Positions 1 through 8,982 of a stretch of 64,000 bases of DNA are shown one piece after another. Positions within the stretch are counted from its first letter, which is position 1, and each line of letters opens with the position of its first letter. The notes under the pieces are model-generated. The model did not search any database. It was not told the origin of the DNA and was given only the letters and a program-made list of their open reading frames with translations. Both the position numbers and the translations under genes were made by a program. Source of the stretch: Spirosoma agri (lineage in GTDB: Bacteria > Bacteroidota > Bacteroidia > Cytophagales > Spirosomataceae); the NCBI RefSeq assembly GCF_010747415.1, contig NZ_JAAGNZ010000003.1, positions 310,001-374,000 of the forward strand, given 5' to 3'.

Positions 1-57
1 CAGGCTCCTGACGAACTTACCTACATCTATCATGTTACGATCTGGGCATTGATTCGT

Positions 58-243
58 TCAGTTTAGTAGTTGCTGACCAATAATGCCGTTAGTCTTGATT
101 TTTAGTTGCGGGTTAACGATGATAGTAAAGTAGGTTTTACTCAGGCAATCGCCAGAAAGTACGCCGTTTATTTTCTCGATGTCAACACGAGCAGTCGGAG
201 TCTTTCGCGTCAGTTTGGCGGGATGAATGGCAGAGAAAACAAG
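58..243 (-). pseudogene. Open frame without a start codon, possible 3' gene remnant
   Basis: A frame of about 61 codons on the minus strand runs from just after a stop to a TGA and contains no ATG. The residues (ending IIGQQLLN) look protein-like, with a beta-strand-like stretch FTIIVNPQLKIKT, but I recognise no family. It could be the tail of a decayed gene or chance. Nothing else is visible in the first 297 bases. Confidence 0.2.
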
Positions 244-297
244 TTATTTTAGACGAAGAATAATACGGCCTGCATGGTACGGGCCCAGCGTTGAACG

Positions 298-690
298 ATG
301 GTTAAACGAATAGAGATTGAGGGAAACGCTATCAACGACATTGCCTCTTTTTATGCGGAGATCAACAGGGTATTTATGGTTGGAGAAAGCTGGACGATCG
401 GTCCTAGTCTCGACGCGCTCGATGATTTATTGTATGGAGGCTATGGCGCCCTGCAAAGCGCCCAATCAATTGACCTTGTCTGGCACGATATGGACCATAG
501 CCGCAACGCGCTAGGCTATCAAACGACCCGCAATTACTACTTGGATAAGCTTAAGCCTAAATCACCTTACAACAAGAGACTGTTTGAAGAAAAGTTGATC
601 GCTTTGGAGAACGGCACTGGCGAAACGTATTTTGACACGATACTGAGCATCCTGGCCGACCACCCAAACATAAGATTGATTAGTCAGTGA
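298..690 (+). CDS. Barstar-like ribonuclease inhibitor
   Basis: A 130-residue protein with the barstar layout: IEIEGNAI at the start, a helix with FYAEINRVF, then the SLDALDDLLYG segment that corresponds to the NLDALWD helix by which barstar occupies the active site of barnase. Barstar family proteins bind and block small secreted ribonucleases in the cytoplasm. The protein is longer than classical barstar (about 90 residues); the extra C-terminal part includes LDKLKPKSPYNKRLFEEKL. No barnase-like or polymorphic toxin gene lies nearby, so it reads as an orphan immunity gene. The fold assignment is fairly secure; the partner is unknown. Confidence 0.8.
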   Translation: MVKRIEIEGNAINDIASFYAEINRVFMVGESWTIGPSLDALDDLLYGGYGALQSAQSIDLVWHDMDHSRNALGYQTTRNYYLDKLKPKSPYNKRLFEEKLIALENGTGETYFDTILSILADHPNIRLISQ

Positions 691-989
691 AGTCACTGGT
701 GTTTGTTGCACATTCATCAACCAGTTGAACGTTTCCCTGATCTGAAGCCACGAGTTCTTTTTCTCAAAGAACGATCCTGATTAAGACAAAGGAACGTTTC
801 ATAACTTTTCCTCCTGATACGGCTTTTGGTGCGGAGAAGTCATCAACCCAATTCCGTATCCAAGCCTGTCCTATTCCGCTGTAAACCATTGGTGCACGAC
901 CCTATTGTTAGCAAGTAATCCAGCCCGCTTGTGAGATTACTCGTTAAGTTGTTCTTTTGAGCCTTGATCGATAAATAAAACCATTAGGT
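691..989. other. Intergenic stretch, no gene seen
   Basis: I see no convincing reading frame, RNA gene or member of the repeat families here. A short GTTCTTT/AAAGAAC inverted repeat near 752-770 could form a weak hairpin. Confidence 0.4.
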
Positions 990-1193
990 ATGAAACGTTA
1001 CAAGGTAGAAGGCCTAATCTATTACTCCAAACTTACGCTCGATTCCAAGCACATTTTGACCGATTCCCAGGTTGACGTGCAAGCCAAACTCGATGAGTAC
1101 GCTCAGCAGGGCTACCAGCTTGCATCAACCAATACAGTCAGTTTCGGATCGGCCATTTACATCTATTTATACTTTGAAAAAGACGTAGATTGA
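990..1193 (+). CDS. DUF4177-like small protein
   Basis: A 67-residue cytoplasmic protein with no signal peptide or membrane segment. It begins MKRYKVEG and carries LDEYAQQGYQLAS followed by an aromatic C-terminal strand (IYIYLYFEK). This matches the pattern of DUF4177 proteins, which have an N-terminal strand, the motif LN.....GWELVS and a final strand. Their function is unknown. It starts at an ATG after an AT-rich leader and stands alone between the barstar-like gene and a secreted protein. The family call rests on pattern only. Confidence 0.6.
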   Translation: MKRYKVEGLIYYSKLTLDSKHILTDSQVDVQAKLDEYAQQGYQLASTNTVSFGSAIYIYLYFEKDVD

Positions 1194-1347
1194 CCCCATT
1201 AGCGTAAGCAGTTCATATATTGCTACCTATATAACAGGTTGGTGACTATTCCTTTTCGTTAAATAATGTTAACGTATTCATACTTTAGTTACTTATAGCG
1301 TAGTTTGTCTGAGCAATAACAAATAGTTGCGAATAAGCCAACTACCG

Positions 1348-1854
1348 ATGAAACACGCTTTAGCTTTTCTCTGCTTATGCCTCTCTTTTTCCGCACTGGC
1401 TCAACCAATCAAAAGGGTAAGTCCCTTTACAGCACGTAACAGCGTGTATGTCGAAGCCTTAGGATCAGGATTAGTGTATTCGATTAACTACGAGCGCCTG
1501 TTAGGACTCAAAGAAGAGCTTGCCTATGGCATTCGGGCAGGCACGGCTTACCTAGGAGGCCGTTCCGGTAGTTTAGTGCTAATTGGGGAGTTATTTGCTC
1601 TAATTGGCGAAGACAATCTGCACGCTGATTTTGGTATCGGCTTGACCAGTACTACGCCCCTGACTGGCGAGGATAATAACCAACGATTCAAAAGCACATA
1701 CGCACTAGTACCCCGAATAGGCTATCGGTACCAAAAGCCAACCGGAGGATTAATGGCCCGAATTGGGTTTACGCCTTTGATACCTTTAGGACAAACTGAT
1801 TTTTCTAATCGTTTTAATCCTTGGGTAGGTCTATCAATCGGGCATAGCTTTTAG
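1348..1854 (+). CDS. Secreted outer-membrane beta-barrel-like protein
   Basis: The ATG at 1348 gives a clean signal peptide (MKHALAFLCLCLSFSALAQ), so I prefer it to the TTG further upstream. The mature part (about 150 residues) alternates hydrophobic and polar residues with many glycines and aromatics (SVYVEALGSGLVYSINYER, GYRYQKPTGG) and ends with a phenylalanine, as outer-membrane beta-barrels usually do. It resembles the small uncharacterised beta-barrel proteins common in Cytophagales. No substrate or partner can be inferred; a ~130-bp repeat element follows 75 bases downstream. Confidence 0.6.
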   Translation: MKHALAFLCLCLSFSALAQPIKRVSPFTARNSVYVEALGSGLVYSINYERLLGLKEELAYGIRAGTAYLGGRSGSLVLIGELFALIGEDNLHADFGIGLTSTTPLTGEDNNQRFKSTYALVPRIGYRYQKPTGGLMARIGFTPLIPLGQTDFSNRFNPWVGLSIGHSF

Positions 1855-1928
1855 GATAACCAGCAGATGGAGTGCTAGCTTGTCCGGACAGATAAAATGA
1901 CTGCTCATCTTAGCCTCTTATAAGGTAG

Positions 1929-2057
1929 GTGGCTGTTACAAAAATGGGTTATGGGATAGCTTCATCACGTAAACGCGTTTGATTGCGCTGATTTTCCCGA
2001 CAAAAACCAGGACTTCCGGTTCATAGTTGACCGCTTCCAGACTTTTGCAACAGCCAC
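1929..2057. mobile_element. 129-bp non-autonomous inverted-repeat element, copy 1
   Basis: The left end reads GTGGCTGTTACAAAAA and the right end is ACTTTTGCAACAGCCAC, near-perfect inverted repeats that match the ends of four other elements in the window (28609, 31285, 32321, 33476). The interior has no ORF. The terminal 12 bases equal those of the IS1182-like remnants at 11449 and 58420, so such a transposase may have moved it (inference). The surrounding 1855-2246 stretch holds nothing else I can name. Confidence 0.75.
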
Positions 2058-2246
2058 GTAGCTTATGTAACTGAACGATTGGCTAGCAAACAGGTCTGAG
2101 CAACAAAGTACAGTCTACGAAAACTAACTTGTGCGGATTCAAGCATGCTATAACGTAAGTCTTCGAGTTTCTTCTAAAAATAATCCCTTTACATCAATCT
2201 AGCTATAGAGCGGGTATTGGTTGACTGCCATTACCGTTTCATTTGG

Positions 2247-2534
2247 CTATCTAGAAAATACAAATTCCATAAGAAATTGAATACCAATTGTATATCCAGC
2301 TAGGGTCATGGTTTCGATGAACCGTTTTTTAGGTAGAGCGATGCCTAAGAACGAAACAGACACAAACAGTACTATCCATCGTAAACCTTTGTACTGATAG
2401 CTCAATGGGCTACTTACGTTCAACAGGTTAGCTACTTCTTTCGTAATTTCGGATCCGTAATAAAGTAATAAGCCCGTCATGGTTAGCGCAAAGAATAACC
2501 GTAACCAATCCGTTATTGACATCGCTTTTATCAT
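2247..2534 (-). CDS. Small inner-membrane protein, unknown function
   Basis: From the ATG at 2534 this is a 95-residue protein with three hydrophobic stretches: WLRLFFALTMTGLLLYYG, GLRWIVLFVSVSFLGIAL and TMTLAGYTIGIQFLMEFVF. A GTG fifteen codons upstream is possible but gives a polar extension. I recognise no family. It stands alone, 108 bases downstream of the beta-lactamase-type gene and in the same orientation, so cotranscription is possible. Confidence 0.5.
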   Translation of the reverse strand: MIKAMSITDWLRLFFALTMTGLLLYYGSEITKEVANLLNVSSPLSYQYKGLRWIVLFVSVSFLGIALPKKRFIETMTLAGYTIGIQFLMEFVFSR

Positions 2535-2687
2535 AGACGTACAATTGTAAAGACCAGGGCTGAAAGTATACGTTTTCACATTTTCCAGACTCGTTTTATA
2601 GCTGTGACTCTATTAATAGACATAGCATCGAAATCGAAAAGAAAGGTCGTTATGCATACCCCCCAAAAGTGCAAGATCAATAGTTTA

Positions 2688-3782
2688 CTACTGTCGGGCA
2701 TTATACGGGCGAACCCCAAAGCAGGCGAATAAAGGATCATTGTAATTCAGTCCTAATTTAACGATCCGTTCGGCAATTCGTAACCCTTGATTCGCTACGT
2801 TGACGAAGTAAACTACCGCTGTTTTTTGGTCGGTTGAACCAATGACGTAACCACTGGCGGTCGGGCTTTTGGCCCATTGACAAAATAAGTCTCCAGTTGC
2901 CGTATGTTGCACGGCAAAGCCTAATCCCCACGAAACCTGCTCCGGCTGACATATATCCGTCTTGACCTGTGAGCTTAGTAACGCCTTTGCCGTTTGCTCT
3001 TCAGACCCCGGTTTCATCATGGCCGCAACGATGAACCGGGCATAGTCATCGGCAGTCGTTCGCAAGGTGTGTGCTACGTTTACCATCTCCTGTTTATCGG
3101 CAACAAGCGTACCGGCCATGTCATAAGATCGGGCGTACTGGAGGGAGTCAGCCGCTTGATATAGGTAACTGGTATGTGTCATGCCCATTGGCTTGAATAC
3201 CGTTCGTTGCATGAACGATTCGATTGGTTCTTTTACCAGGTATTCAACTACCGTTTGCAACAGATAATAGCCTTCACCTGAGTAGCTGTACCGACTACCC
3301 GGTACGAACATAGTCGTTAGCGGTTTGCCCTCGGAACGCCAATTGGGTAAGCCGGTGGTATGGTTCAAGACCATACGCGCTGTAATGAGCTTTATTCGCT
3401 CGTCGCCCATTGGACTTTTCAAAAAGTGAGTGTCTACGTACGAGGGCGGAACGTAGCTTATTAATGGGGTATCTAACGCAATTTTCTTTTGCTCACTAAG
3501 TTTGAGAACAGCATAGGCAAACAGGGGCTTTCCCAAGGAAGCCCCCCGAAATAGTGTCTGGGTAGAAACGGGTTCTTTTGTGCCCTTGTTTTTAACGCCT
3601 ACTCCACCACTCCAGGCTACTTTGCCATTTTCGATCAGAGCGATGGACAAGCCAGGTATACCCGTGCTGTCCATCATGGATGGTAATGCGTTCTGAAGTT
3701 GATTAAGCCTCGATTGGGCTAATGATGGTACCCAAAGAAGGACGAAAAGTATAGATTGAGCGAATCTGATTCCAAGCTTCAT
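2688..3782 (-). CDS. Serine hydrolase, class C beta-lactamase fold
   Basis: A 364-residue secreted protein. Residues 1-22 form a signal peptide ending SLAQ. Residues 33-340 follow the beta-lactamase/penicillin-binding-protein fold: the nucleophile motif SxxK is S82-L-G-K85 in GASLGKPLF, the second motif is Y-S-Y-S-GEGYYLL (the tyrosine is present, the usual asparagine of YxN is not), and TTADDYARFI matches the conserved helix. The third triad (HxG/KTG) is not obvious; VQHTATGD is the best candidate. Members include esterases, D-aminopeptidases and AmpC enzymes. The divergent second and third motifs argue for a peptidase or esterase rather than a true beta-lactamase. Confidence 0.8.
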   Translation of the reverse strand: MKLGIRFAQSILFVLLWVPSLAQSRLNQLQNALPSMMDSTGIPGLSIALIENGKVAWSGGVGVKNKGTKEPVSTQTLFRGASLGKPLFAYAVLKLSEQKKIALDTPLISYVPPSYVDTHFLKSPMGDERIKLITARMVLNHTTGLPNWRSEGKPLTTMFVPGSRYSYSGEGYYLLQTVVEYLVKEPIESFMQRTVFKPMGMTHTSYLYQAADSLQYARSYDMAGTLVADKQEMVNVAHTLRTTADDYARFIVAAMMKPGSEEQTAKALLSSQVKTDICQPEQVSWGLGFAVQHTATGDLFCQWAKSPTASGYVIGSTDQKTAVVYFVNVANQGLRIAERIVKLGLNYNDPLFACFGVRPYNARQ

Positions 3783-4132
3783 AGCTATAAGTAAGCAACT
3801 ATAAACGGTTTAGGTTATTCGGTTCAGGTACCTTAAACTTAGCACTAGTTTTCTTTCACTCGCTAAACTTCTGTCTGCGCTTGTCTTTTTTAATCAGGCT
3901 ACGTTTACAGCTGGCCTGGGTTCTATTCGCGTTATTGCCCCGTTCCGTGATAGACTTTTTTCGTGGTATCCAATCAACCTGTCGATCTGAAAGCAGACAA
4001 CAATCCGTAGATTTACTGCATAAACGGCATCAATAATCATATAACGCACCAATCAGGTTACGCCACGTTGCCTGGCAGAGGCCACACAACCGCATTTTAA
4101 CTCTTATCAAATCGCACCTATACAACAAGCCT
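3783..4132. other. Intergenic stretch between divergent genes, nothing identified
   Basis: This AT-rich stretch should hold the promoters of the minus-strand hydrolase and the short plus-strand membrane protein. I found no clear TTTG/TAnnTTTG pair and no hairpin repeat. Confidence 0.3.
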
Positions 4133-4312
4133 ATGAGATTCTTTTTGATCATTATCGCTGTCATACTAGGGGTATCCCTATTCAGACACTTCGACTCTAA
4201 AACGTTACAATTCGAAAAGCCAGCGCTGGATAGTTTATACGCAGTAGTATTCGTAGCCGCAATCTTCCTGCTGATAAGAGACGCGAGGAAAACAGGTAAT
4301 CCCAACAAATAG
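4133..4312 (+). CDS. 59-residue two-helix membrane protein
   Basis: An ATG opens a 59-codon frame, MRFFLIIIAVILGVSLFRHF then a polar linker and a second hydrophobic helix LYAVVFVAAIFLLIRDARK, ending with a charged tail and TAG. Two helices with positively charged flanks are typical of small inner-membrane proteins. A 92-codon frame on the opposite strand covers the same region but lacks such structure. Function unknown. The protein is too short for many gene finders and could be missed. Confidence 0.55.
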   Translation: MRFFLIIIAVILGVSLFRHFDSKTLQFEKPALDSLYAVVFVAAIFLLIRDARKTGNPNK

Positions 4313-4462
4313 ATTTTCCCCCAAAGTACAACGCCAGACCAAGCTACTTGATGGGTTAGCGTTGTACTTTAGGAAGCCGTATTTTATGACTAAAAATACG
4401 TTGCTGAAAATAATAAAAAAACGCTTGGTTTAACTCTTTAGTCGTCAATTTAGTAACGCATA

Positions 4463-4822
4463 ATGAAAGCGTTTATCAGAGGTTTTGACTGTGCCGACAT
4501 TGAGGACCTGTATAGTTATGTCCCGGCGAATCCAACCAATTTTGGGTTCTGGATGAACTTCACCATTGGCCAGCAAGGAGAAGAATGGAGTAATAATTTT
4601 CAATTGCAGGTAGCAACGCCTGCCTTCCTTCAACAACAGCATCCTTATCAATCGGCAATTCTGTTACGCCATACGCTGCTAGTATTCGAGTACGACTTTA
4701 TTCAGATTTACAATGCAGTTGACCAGTATGTACGCTCCCTGGAAGAGGATTCATGGGAAAAGTTGACTGAAAAATTAAGCCGAATTGCCTGGTGGGAGTA
4801 TGAGGATTATCGGCCTTACTAA
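4463..4822 (+). CDS. Imm8-family immunity protein
   Basis: A 119-residue soluble protein that follows the Imm8 pattern along its whole length: DIEDLYSYVPANPTNFGFWM (typically DLENYxPDDPENFGF), IGQQGEE, FQLQVATPAFL, the LLVFEYDFIQIYN strand and the closing SRIAWWEYEDY. Imm8 proteins neutralise toxins delivered by polymorphic toxin systems. No toxin, Rhs or VgrG gene is nearby, so this is an orphan immunity gene, possibly protecting against neighbouring strains (inference). It converges with the next gene, only ten bases apart. Confidence 0.82.
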   Translation: MKAFIRGFDCADIEDLYSYVPANPTNFGFWMNFTIGQQGEEWSNNFQLQVATPAFLQQQHPYQSAILLRHTLLVFEYDFIQIYNAVDQYVRSLEEDSWEKLTEKLSRIAWWEYEDYRPY

Positions 4823-4831
4823 GCGTTATAA

Positions 4832-5284
4832 CTAGCTAATAATCTGAGGGGCGTGCGCTTCCTCAATACCGGCAGCATACTGTTTCTCCAGCCCATTATA
4901 AACTGCCAGCGTGTCCTCATAGACGTCCAGCTCGGTGACCTTCCCCCATGTCAACGTGATGAAGTGTACTCCCTTGTTCACGTATGAATCCCCATTCAGC
5001 AGCGTAGCCGTAGCCGTCCAACGGACAATAGCCAGCGTATGATGGGGCCAGCCTTTCACAATGATGTCATTGACGGTAATGTGCAGCGTAGGCATTATAC
5101 GAGCCAGGCGACCTAACCAGGCCCGTACAGCCGCCTGATCGTGGCGAACACCCCCCAGTGCGTGGTCGCCCGCAAAGCTATGACGCACGTTGAGCACCAT
5201 GCTATTGACCAGCTCATCAAACCGTCGTTCATTGACCAGCGCAAATGATTTCTTTACCAGTTGTTTCACAATGTAGTTGTACAT
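4832..5284 (-). CDS. SnoaL-like / NTF2-fold protein
   Basis: From the ATG at 5284 this is about 150 residues; a GTG eight codons upstream is an alternative. The sequence has the cone-shaped NTF2 pattern: N-terminal helix FALVNERRFDELVNSM, a HxxAGDHALGGVRHDQAAVRAWLGRL segment, then strands with HITVNDIIVKG, LAIVRWTATATL and VTELDVYEDTLAV. SnoaL-like members range from polyketide cyclases to limonene epoxide hydrolases, and many are of unknown role. It lies 73 bases downstream of a Crp/Fnr gene in the same direction and is probably cotranscribed with it. Confidence 0.7.
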   Translation of the reverse strand: MYNYIVKQLVKKSFALVNERRFDELVNSMVLNVRHSFAGDHALGGVRHDQAAVRAWLGRLARIMPTLHITVNDIIVKGWPHHTLAIVRWTATATLLNGDSYVNKGVHFITLTWGKVTELDVYEDTLAVYNGLEKQYAAGIEEAHAPQIIS

Positions 5285-5357
5285 GACCGTTTCGTTTAGG
5301 TGATGCACAAAGGTATTTTGGTCACTGCCCTTCCTCTGTAACCTATGTTACAAAGCG

Positions 5358-5948
5358 CTACAAGCCTACGATTTTTCGCCGGATACGACTCAGCGAAGGC
5401 CGCTCAACGCCCAGGTAAGACGAGAGGTGGGTTAGCGAGATGCGATTGAACAGGCTGGGGTTCTCCTGAATGAAGTCCAGATAACGTTGCTCAGCGGAAT
5501 CGAACTGAAAGCTTTCAATACGACGCTGTTGTTCATGAAGAATCGCTTCGGCAATCAGTCGTCCATTGCGCTCAAAGCCCATAAATTGATCATAGCCCTG
5601 CTGAATGTGTTGGTAGGTGACCGTAATGAGCGTGGTCGGTTCCAGACACTGGAAATAATAGCGGCTAGGCTTGCCCATCAGTAAGGAGGGATAGTCGGTG
5701 ACCCAACTGTTCTCAGGTACGAAGGCGGTCGTTATCTCCTCCCCTGCCTGGTTGAGGTAGTAGCCTCGAATGAGCCCACTGGTTAGGAATCCAATGAGTT
5801 GATTAGGCTTACCCGCTTCAATAAAGAAGGCTTTGGGTACCAGACTATGTTGGGTTAGTCCCTGCCGGAAGTAGTTCCACTCCTGGGGCGTGATGCGTGG
5901 ATTAAGCGCCAATAGGGCTTGGTGAAATTGGTCGAAAGTATCCATCAT
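5358..5948 (-). CDS. Crp/Fnr-family transcriptional regulator
   Basis: A 196-residue protein with an N-terminal cyclic-nucleotide-binding beta-roll (FIEAGKPNQLIGFLTSG, ENSWVTDYPSLLMGKPS) and a C-terminal winged helix (ERYLDFIQENPSLFNRIS, LSSYLGVERPSLSRIRRK). The length and C-terminus are typical of the short Crp/Fnr proteins of Bacteroidota, which often lack the residues that bind cAMP. No FNR-type cysteine cluster is present. It probably controls itself and the downstream SnoaL-like gene; no operator could be seen. Confidence 0.85.
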   Translation of the reverse strand: MMDTFDQFHQALLALNPRITPQEWNYFRQGLTQHSLVPKAFFIEAGKPNQLIGFLTSGLIRGYYLNQAGEEITTAFVPENSWVTDYPSLLMGKPSRYYFQCLEPTTLITVTYQHIQQGYDQFMGFERNGRLIAEAILHEQQRRIESFQFDSAEQRYLDFIQENPSLFNRISLTHLSSYLGVERPSLSRIRRKIVGL

Positions 5949-6372
5949 ACGTACCTGTAACTAGGCTTGCCTTCTGAGCTGTATGATTAGATAACTCCCT
6001 CAACAAGAATTGAGTTAAAAGAAAAGCAAGTTGACTCGATCTCGTTGTAAATATGACGTACCTACCAGATTCACCGCAGCTGGTCAATCGTTTTACTGGC
6101 CACTACTCGGCTGACGGTCTTGAACCGAAATAATTTACCTAACCGAGTATTAAAGTCGTATTGATTGAACTACTTAGCCATACGTCTGATCGCTACTCGA
6201 TCGTGTTGATGCAGGCGGATCAATTCTTGAGTTTGTTCAATGGCCCAAAACTAAATTTCTGCACCGTTACATGGCACCGTCAATATAAGCCAATTAATTC
6301 GTTCAGACGTAAGTTGAGATCACCCTGATTAACAGCCCGGTTAGTGACTGGGTACGCAAACCAGAACAGCGT
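5949..6372. other. 424-bp gap, nothing identified
   Basis: The region lies between the start of the Crp/Fnr gene and the end of the TetX-like gene. The longest plus-strand ATG frame has 26 codons from about 6053. I see no member of the repeat families. Confidence 0.3.
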
Positions 6373-7503
6373 TTAGTGAATGAATCGTTGGAATGTAAAG
6401 TCGGGATGACGCATCGCCAGCTCGTTGTCACTGGATGCCCGTTGTGCTTCCCGCGCGTAGGAAAACATGGTCTGCTCGTAAGCCTGAATAGCGGCCTCTA
6501 TCGTTTCATAGTTCCCTACCGTCAGGTTGCCCGCCAGAACAAAGGCATCCATCAGGCCGGTATTTACGCCCTGACCAGCAAAGGGCGGCATCAAGTGAGC
6601 GGCATCACCAATCAGGGTAATAGGCAACGGTCGATCCGCTTTCCAGGGCTTATTCAACGGTAGCTTTCGGGTGGGCAAACCTATAAAGCCTGAAGTAGCG
6701 TCGAATAGTTGATGGTAACGCTCATCCCAATCCACGAATCGCTCGGAAAGAAATAGGCGGATGCGTTCCGGATTCTGAAAATCCAGTCCAGGACCATCGG
6801 CCCATTCGTCGGGCCTTCGAAACGTTACGCCATACGCCAATGCCCCGTGATTATTGGGGTTTGCCACGAGTAAGTTGCCGTTGTACGAACTCATCAAAAT
6901 AGTGTCCTGGCACAAGTGGTAAAAGGCGGGGCATTTCAGTTCGGGCTGGCGTACTTCGCCCTGGATAATAAAGGTGCCCGTATCTTCGACCGGTGTATCC
7001 GTTACGTAGGATCTTACCTTGGACATTCCGCCATTGGCCCCAATCACTACGTCCGCTGTCGCATCCGGCTTGCCATCGAAGTGCAGCCGCCACAACCCGC
7101 TCTGTTGGTCAAGTCCTGTCAGTTTTCGATCCCAGACAACGGTATCGCTGGCTAAACTATCCACGAGCAGTGTTCGTAAATCGTTTCGGCTGATTTCAGG
7201 ATTATCGTACTGGTTCTCAAGGGTCGGTCTGTTGGTCAATAACACAGTACCGTGCTGGTCCGCTACCGTTCTTCCCATCGGTTTTGCCCGGGCAAAATAA
7301 TTCGCCAACAGGCCCGCCTTTTTCAGGGCGACCTGCCCCGACTCCTTGTGCAGGTCAAGCGTACCGCCCCAAATTCTGGCCTGGGCGTTTTGGTCCCGCT
7401 CGTAGACCGTTACGTGAATGCCTTCTTGTTGTAGTAAGCGGGCCAGCGTCAGGCCAACGGGTCCTGCCCCGATGATGGCAACTCGTTTGTGGTTAAGTAT
7501 CAT
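6373..7503 (-). CDS. TetX-like FAD-dependent monooxygenase
   Basis: A 376-residue cytoplasmic flavoprotein. The dinucleotide-binding motif G12-A-G-P-V-G17 is at the N-terminus, followed by VYERD, the GGTLDLHKESGQ segment, RNDLR near 117, NGGMSKVR, and the FAD-binding GDAAHLMPPFAGQGVN near 300. The order and wording of these blocks follow Bacteroides TetX (tetracycline 11a-hydroxylase) very closely through to the C-terminal PDFTFQ. From memory of TetX, two tetracycline-contacting residues differ: the arginine of GNRLMAS is isoleucine here (DTILMSS) and the histidine of GALHFG is alanine (GALAYG). It may therefore act on another aromatic substrate. It is divergent from an AraC regulator 94 bases away. 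Confidence 0.88.
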   Translation of the reverse strand: MILNHKRVAIIGAGPVGLTLARLLQQEGIHVTVYERDQNAQARIWGGTLDLHKESGQVALKKAGLLANYFARAKPMGRTVADQHGTVLLTNRPTLENQYDNPEISRNDLRTLLVDSLASDTVVWDRKLTGLDQQSGLWRLHFDGKPDATADVVIGANGGMSKVRSYVTDTPVEDTGTFIIQGEVRQPELKCPAFYHLCQDTILMSSYNGNLLVANPNNHGALAYGVTFRRPDEWADGPGLDFQNPERIRLFLSERFVDWDERYHQLFDATSGFIGLPTRKLPLNKPWKADRPLPITLIGDAAHLMPPFAGQGVNTGLMDAFVLAGNLTVGNYETIEAAIQAYEQTMFSYAREAQRASSDNELAMRHPDFTFQRFIH

Positions 7504-7597
7504 GCGTGTGCGTTGATTAAGTGTGACACAAAACTACGGGGTCTCTTTGCGATAAAATAGCTATCTTAGACTCATAAATAGTCATAAAAGACTTTCC

Positions 7598-8551
7598 ATG
7601 AGCGAAGACAACCGATCAACCGTACCGAGTGTACTGATTAAGCTGGCTCACCGATTAGGGACAGACGTAAAAAACTGGCGGTTGGACATCCCCGAACAAT
7701 TCGGGACCGGTTACTGCACCGGCTTTGTGTTCAATGAGTCGATCCGGTTGATGATCTTCAATTATGAACTCAAGCACGATCTGGTCATCGACAATCCAGA
7801 TGTTGATACCTGGGGGGGAAGGGTCCTGTTTAAGTTTCAGAACGTGATCGCTACACCAAACACCCTCTCTGAAGGCCGGGAAAGCCCATCTGTTTTGATT
7901 GTAACCAGTCGGATAAATCCTAATCTGCTTATTCCGATCCAACGCCGTAGGGCCATGATCAATATTGAGGTAGAGGCTACGTACCTAAAAGGGCTCTTTA
8001 GCTCAACCAGGAAATCGCCCGTCTTACAGAGCCTGTTAGACAATACGCAGCCTTTGTTTTTCGAAGAAATGATCTTTCCCTCGTTGCAGATCCTGGTCGA
8101 TGATTTGGTGAACGAAGCGGTTGATGAAACGTTTGCCCTGTTCTTTCGACGAGTAAAGGCCGAGGAACTGATTTGCCGGTTGTTAATGGCTTTGGAAAGG
8201 CGGGATAAGCAGCAGCTCTATGCGTTAAACGGTCAGGACATTCAGACAATTTACCAGCTAAAGGAACGGATGCTTGAACGGCTGGACACTCCGCCGGTGA
8301 TCAGCGAATTAGCCCAAAGCGCTCACATGAGCCCCACGAAACTGAAACGGTTATTCAGGCAAATATTCGGCAACAGTATCTTTAGCTACTATCAGGCGTT
8401 GCGGATCAATGAGGCCGCTCGTTTGTTAACAGCGGAAAAGCGGTCCGTGTCCGAAGTAGGTCATCAATTGGGGTTTACCAACCTGAGTCATTTTTCGAGA
8501 GTGTTTACCGAGCACATGGGAATTAAGCCCAAGAAATTTTCAGCCCTGTAA
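7598..8551 (+). CDS. AraC-family regulator
   Basis: A 317-residue protein. The C-terminal 100 residues carry the two AraC helix-turn-helix units (ISELAQSAHMSPTKLKRLFR and SVSEVGHQLGFTNLSHFSRVF) with the typical closing GIKPKKF. The N-terminal 200 residues form an all-beta/helical sensor domain without strong similarity to a cupin that I can recognise. It is transcribed divergently from the TetX-like monooxygenase, the usual arrangement for a local regulator of a detoxification enzyme. The shared 94-bp intergenic region should hold its operator; the ligand is unknown. Confidence 0.88.
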   Translation: MSEDNRSTVPSVLIKLAHRLGTDVKNWRLDIPEQFGTGYCTGFVFNESIRLMIFNYELKHDLVIDNPDVDTWGGRVLFKFQNVIATPNTLSEGRESPSVLIVTSRINPNLLIPIQRRRAMINIEVEATYLKGLFSSTRKSPVLQSLLDNTQPLFFEEMIFPSLQILVDDLVNEAVDETFALFFRRVKAEELICRLLMALERRDKQQLYALNGQDIQTIYQLKERMLERLDTPPVISELAQSAHMSPTKLKRLFRQIFGNSIFSYYQALRINEAARLLTAEKRSVSEVGHQLGFTNLSHFSRVFTEHMGIKPKKFSAL

Positions 8552-8982
8552 GTTGACTGGTACGCCACCAAAACAAAGGCTAGTGGGTTTAGCTGGGCCA
8601 AAGCATCCGGCACTACAGTTTAAGGTGAGGCAGGCCAACGTTAGACCGGCAACCGTTACAAATTCATGCATCTGCTCCTCAATTGGAGCGTTTCATAAAA
8701 CAGCGTTTAACTGGTGTATACCCCTATCGAAACGAAAAACAGGCTTTATGACGTCTTCAGTAATCGTTCGTGATGACACATTTGGATAAAATTACGGCAT
8801 TCCACTAAGTTACAGGTATTGCCCTAGTCTACATCGTAACAGATACGCCTAAACCGGACAATCGTGTCCGAAATCGTACAGTACTGTTTTGGTTAACAGG
8901 CCCCTGCTACTCATCAGCGGTTTTTCTTCGACTTGGTATGATATTTGGCCGATGAGTAGCATTGTTTTAACCGGGCCTATCC
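8552..8982. other. Intergenic region before the FtsX gene with one degenerate hairpin repeat
   Basis: Positions 8673-8704 read CTCCTCAATTGGAGCGTTTC followed by ATAAAAC, a degenerate copy of the dispersed hairpin repeat (conserved TCA, GGAGCGTTT). A 78-codon frame starting at 8553 is rich in Lys, Pro and Cys and looks non-coding. The rest should contain the permease promoter. Confidence 0.4.

Noticed and set aside
2688-3782. True AmpC-type beta-lactamase (resistance) call
   Set aside because: SxxK is present, but the YxN and KTG-type motifs are divergent, so I kept the general serine hydrolase call.
8553-8789. 78-codon plus-strand frame
   Set aside because: Composition is not protein-like, no domain is visible, and it contains a degenerate hairpin repeat.
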